Part shown: positions 32,810 through 34,167 of the stretch, piece after piece
Numbering within the stretch: position 1 is the first letter of the stretch
Layout: every line of letters begins with the position of its first letter
From: an uncultured Lachnospiraceae bacterium
GTDB taxonomy: Bacteria > Bacillota > Clostridia > Lachnospirales > Lachnospiraceae
Length of the DNA stretch: 34,167 nt
Assembly: GCA_946538525.1 (NCBI GenBank)
Contig: CAMNGU010000012.1
Span: 1 to 34,167, forward strand
Direction: 5' to 3'
Notes under the pieces: generated by a model
What the model was told of the DNA's origin: nothing
Databases searched by the model: none
What the model saw: only the letters and a program-made list of their open reading frames with translations
Program-made: the position numbers and the translations under genes

Positions 32810-32837
32810 ATATTACAAAATTAAAGACTTTATGTAT

Positions 32838-32863
32838 GTGCCGAGACCTGTTGGTTTCGGCAC
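32838..32863 (+). terminator. Strong hairpin after the coiled-coil gene
   Basis: GTGCCGAGACC (32838-32848) pairs with GGTTTCGGCAC (32853-32863) over 11 bp with one G-U and a TGTT loop. The T run after it is poor (TACTTATGTG), so termination may be partial. It lies 29 bases after the stop codon. Confidence 0.65.
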
Positions 32864-32968
32864 TACTTATGTGTTATGATATTTTGATGCAAATTCTTAA
32901 TAATATATGTTTTGTTTGTGGCGGATTTAGTGTATTATAGTCACAGAAAAAATTTTCATGGAGAAATT

Positions 32969-33973
32969 ATGTATCGTATAGACATTGGAATTGATTTAGG
33001 AACCTCAAAGGTTTCTGTATATATGAGAGACAAGGGAATAGTTATCAATCAGCCTTCGGTCATTGCGTATGAGAAGAAGGAGAAAAAAATTATCGCCGTA
33101 GGTAAGAAAGCGAAGAAGATGCTGGGAAAGACAGGCGAAGGTGTTATCGTAGCTCAGCCTATAAAGAATGGAGTTATATCCGAATATGCCCTTGCAGAAA
33201 GAATGATTAAGGCCTTCGTTAAGAATGCTCTTCGTAAGAGAAGGATTCTTGGCCGTCCGAATATCTGTGTGGCTGTACCTCAGGGAATCACTGAAGTAGA
33301 GCGTAGAGCTGTTGAAGATGCAATCGTAAAGACTGGTGCAAAGGAAGTCTTTCTGCTGGAGTCACCTATTGCGGCGGCTCTTGGAACCGGCGTAGATATC
33401 ATGGAAACCATGGGCCATATGGTCGTAGATATTGGCGGTGGTACCACAGATATAGCTGTCATCTCAGCCGGTGACATTTCCTATGGAATATCCCTTAAGG
33501 TTGGTGGAGATGATTTCACAGAAGCCATTGCCAGATATGTTCGTCGTAAGTACAGTATCGAGATGGGCGAGCAGTCTGCGGAAGATGCAAAGATAGAGAT
33601 AGCCAGCGTTATATACAGAAAGGTCGACAGTTCCTACGAGATTAAAGGTAAGAACATGGTAAATGGTCTTCCTGTCCGCCTGGATCTCAGTGCAAATGAG
33701 ACTATTGAGCCACTTGAGGAGATAACCAGCCAGATTATTGACGGTATTACTCAGGTGCTTGAAAAGGCTGAACCTGAAATTGTTGCGGATGTGGCTAAGG
33801 AAGGTATTCTTCTTTCAGGTGGAGGAAGTCTTATCTACGGAATGGATAGACTTATCTCAGACAGAACCGGAATTAGAACAATCATTTCAGATGAGCCTGA
33901 AAATGTGGTTGCTGCCGGTGCGGGACTTGCAGGTGAGTATATCATGGTTCAGGATGAAGAAAGTAAAAAGTAA
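32969..33973 (+). CDS. mreB: MreB/Mbl-like bacterial actin
   Basis: The product is 334 residues from ATG 32969, which has GGAGA five bases upstream; an in-frame TTG at 32912 would add 19 residues that do not fit the family and is rejected. It is an ATP-binding actin homologue that organises side-wall synthesis at the inner membrane face. Actin motifs: phosphate-1 DLGTSK (9-14), phosphate-2 VDIGGGTTD (153-161) and adenosine motif GILLSGGGSLIYGMD near 280. ESPIAAALG and VGGDDF are also typical of MreB. No mreC or mreD follows, since a strong terminator ends the unit, so this is a solitary MreB or Mbl paralogue. Which paralogue it is cannot be told without an alignment. Confidence 0.92.
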   Translation: MYRIDIGIDLGTSKVSVYMRDKGIVINQPSVIAYEKKEKKIIAVGKKAKKMLGKTGEGVIVAQPIKNGVISEYALAERMIKAFVKNALRKRRILGRPNICVAVPQGITEVERRAVEDAIVKTGAKEVFLLESPIAAALGTGVDIMETMGHMVVDIGGGTTDIAVISAGDISYGISLKVGGDDFTEAIARYVRRKYSIEMGEQSAEDAKIEIASVIYRKVDSSYEIKGKNMVNGLPVRLDLSANETIEPLEEITSQIIDGITQVLEKAEPEIVADVAKEGILLSGGGSLIYGMDRLISDRTGIRTIISDEPENVVAAGAGLAGEYIMVQDEESKK

Positions 33974-33979
33974 ATTGTT

Positions 33980-34015
33980 AAAGGCATTTTATCTGATTGA
34001 TAAGATGCCTTTTTT
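33980..34015 (+). terminator. Rho-independent terminator of the mreB-like gene
   Basis: AAAGGCATTTTATC (33980-33993) pairs with GATAAGATGCCTTT (33999-34012), a 14-bp stem with one G-U and a TGATT loop, ending in a run of six T. It starts seven bases after the stop codon. Confidence 0.92.
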
Positions 34016-34035
34016 ATTGTCTAATAACAAAAAAT

Positions 34036-34081
34036 ACACTATATAGTGGTTTTTGTGGTTGACACATACATCATATAGTGG
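34036..34081 (+). promoter_or_regulatory. Two operator-like repeats, 32 bases apart
   Basis: ACACTATATAGTGG (34036-34049) contains the perfect palindrome CACTATATAGTG. ACATCATATAGTGG (34068-34081) repeats 12 of its 14 bases. The 32-base distance is about three helical turns. The second copy lies in the promoter spacer, as expected for a repressor site. Confidence 0.55.
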
Positions 34082-34087
34082 TACATT
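34059..34087 (+). promoter_or_regulatory. Strong promoter for a gene beyond the window
   Basis: Consensus TTGACA (34059-34064), 17-base spacer, TACATT (34082-34087) with TG one base before. It points out of the window on the + strand. The remaining ~80 bases hold an inverted repeat, TTCCTG-CTTG-CAGGAA (34150-34165), but no gene I can call. Confidence 0.7.
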
Positions 34088-34167
34088 TGAAATCCATACA
34101 GTGAAGAATAAAGATATAATATGACATAAGTGTCAAAAGTCAAAATGCGTTCCTGCTTGCAGGAAAA

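Noticed and set aside
34036-34081. NrdR boxes
   Set aside because: The repeats are two bases shorter than the 16-base NrdR consensus, and no nrd gene is visible in the window.
34145-34167. A gene start at ATG 34145
   Set aside because: There is no Shine-Dalgarno before it and only seven codons are visible; the bases fit an inverted repeat equally well.

Overview
The window looks like chromosomal DNA from a low-GC Gram-positive anaerobe of the Clostridia. Lachnospiraceae of the Butyrivibrio/Pseudobutyrivibrio type is the best guess, but it is inferred from gene content and style and not proven. The grounds are AT-rich coding sequence, strong GGAGG-type Shine-Dalgarno (SD) sites, several TTG/GTG starts, AddAB instead of RecBCD, a solitary MreB-like gene and a clostripain-family lipoprotein. 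Nearly all genes are on the + strand. I see no tRNA, rRNA, IS element, prophage or CRISPR array.

Layout. (1) 1-700: promoter, a possible 11-codon leader ORF and a small membrane-anchored unknown protein. (2) 791-4724: a C11 (clostripain-like) lipoprotein protease with an Asp/Glu/Tyr spacer, closely followed by a c-di-GMP phosphodiesterase (degenerate GGDEF plus intact EAL). (3) 4865-6490: a DUF4037 nucleotidyltransferase-fold protein and a DEDDh exonuclease. (4) 6604-12885: addB-addA, the double-strand-break repair helicase-nuclease, with an AddB that lacks a recognisable Walker A. (5) 13069-14937: a 7TM HD-GYP protein behind a structured 5' leader. (6) 15055-18129: a 1024-residue calpain-like (C2) cysteine protease, followed by a strong terminator. 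(7) 18396-20827: a membrane-anchored conserved unknown and an O-antigen-ligase-like membrane protein. (8) 20947-23464: tyrS and a receiver/HPt-like protein that has lost both phosphorylation residues. (9) 23515-25421: an XRE regulator divergent from thyA-folA, the dTMP/folate pair. (10) 25495-32809: three genes in a row, a YbjQ-type protein with a zinc ribbon, a TPR protein with long acidic tandem repeats, and a coiled-coil protein ending in a degenerate AAA+ domain. (11) 32969-33973: MreB/Mbl-like actin, a strong terminator, then a promoter with two operator-like repeats for a gene beyond the window.

Themes. Two c-di-GMP hydrolases of different families (EAL and HD-GYP) lie about 10 kb apart, each beside a cysteine protease of a different family (C11, C2). 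Two proteins keep the fold of a signalling or ATPase domain but have lost its catalytic residues. Many proteins carry short in-frame tandem repeats of polar or charged residues in linkers, including AddB. The best candidates for something undescribed are the 25495-32809 gene set, the calpain-like protease and the leader RNA of the HD-GYP gene. All functions are inferred from motifs read by eye; no database search or fold prediction was run.
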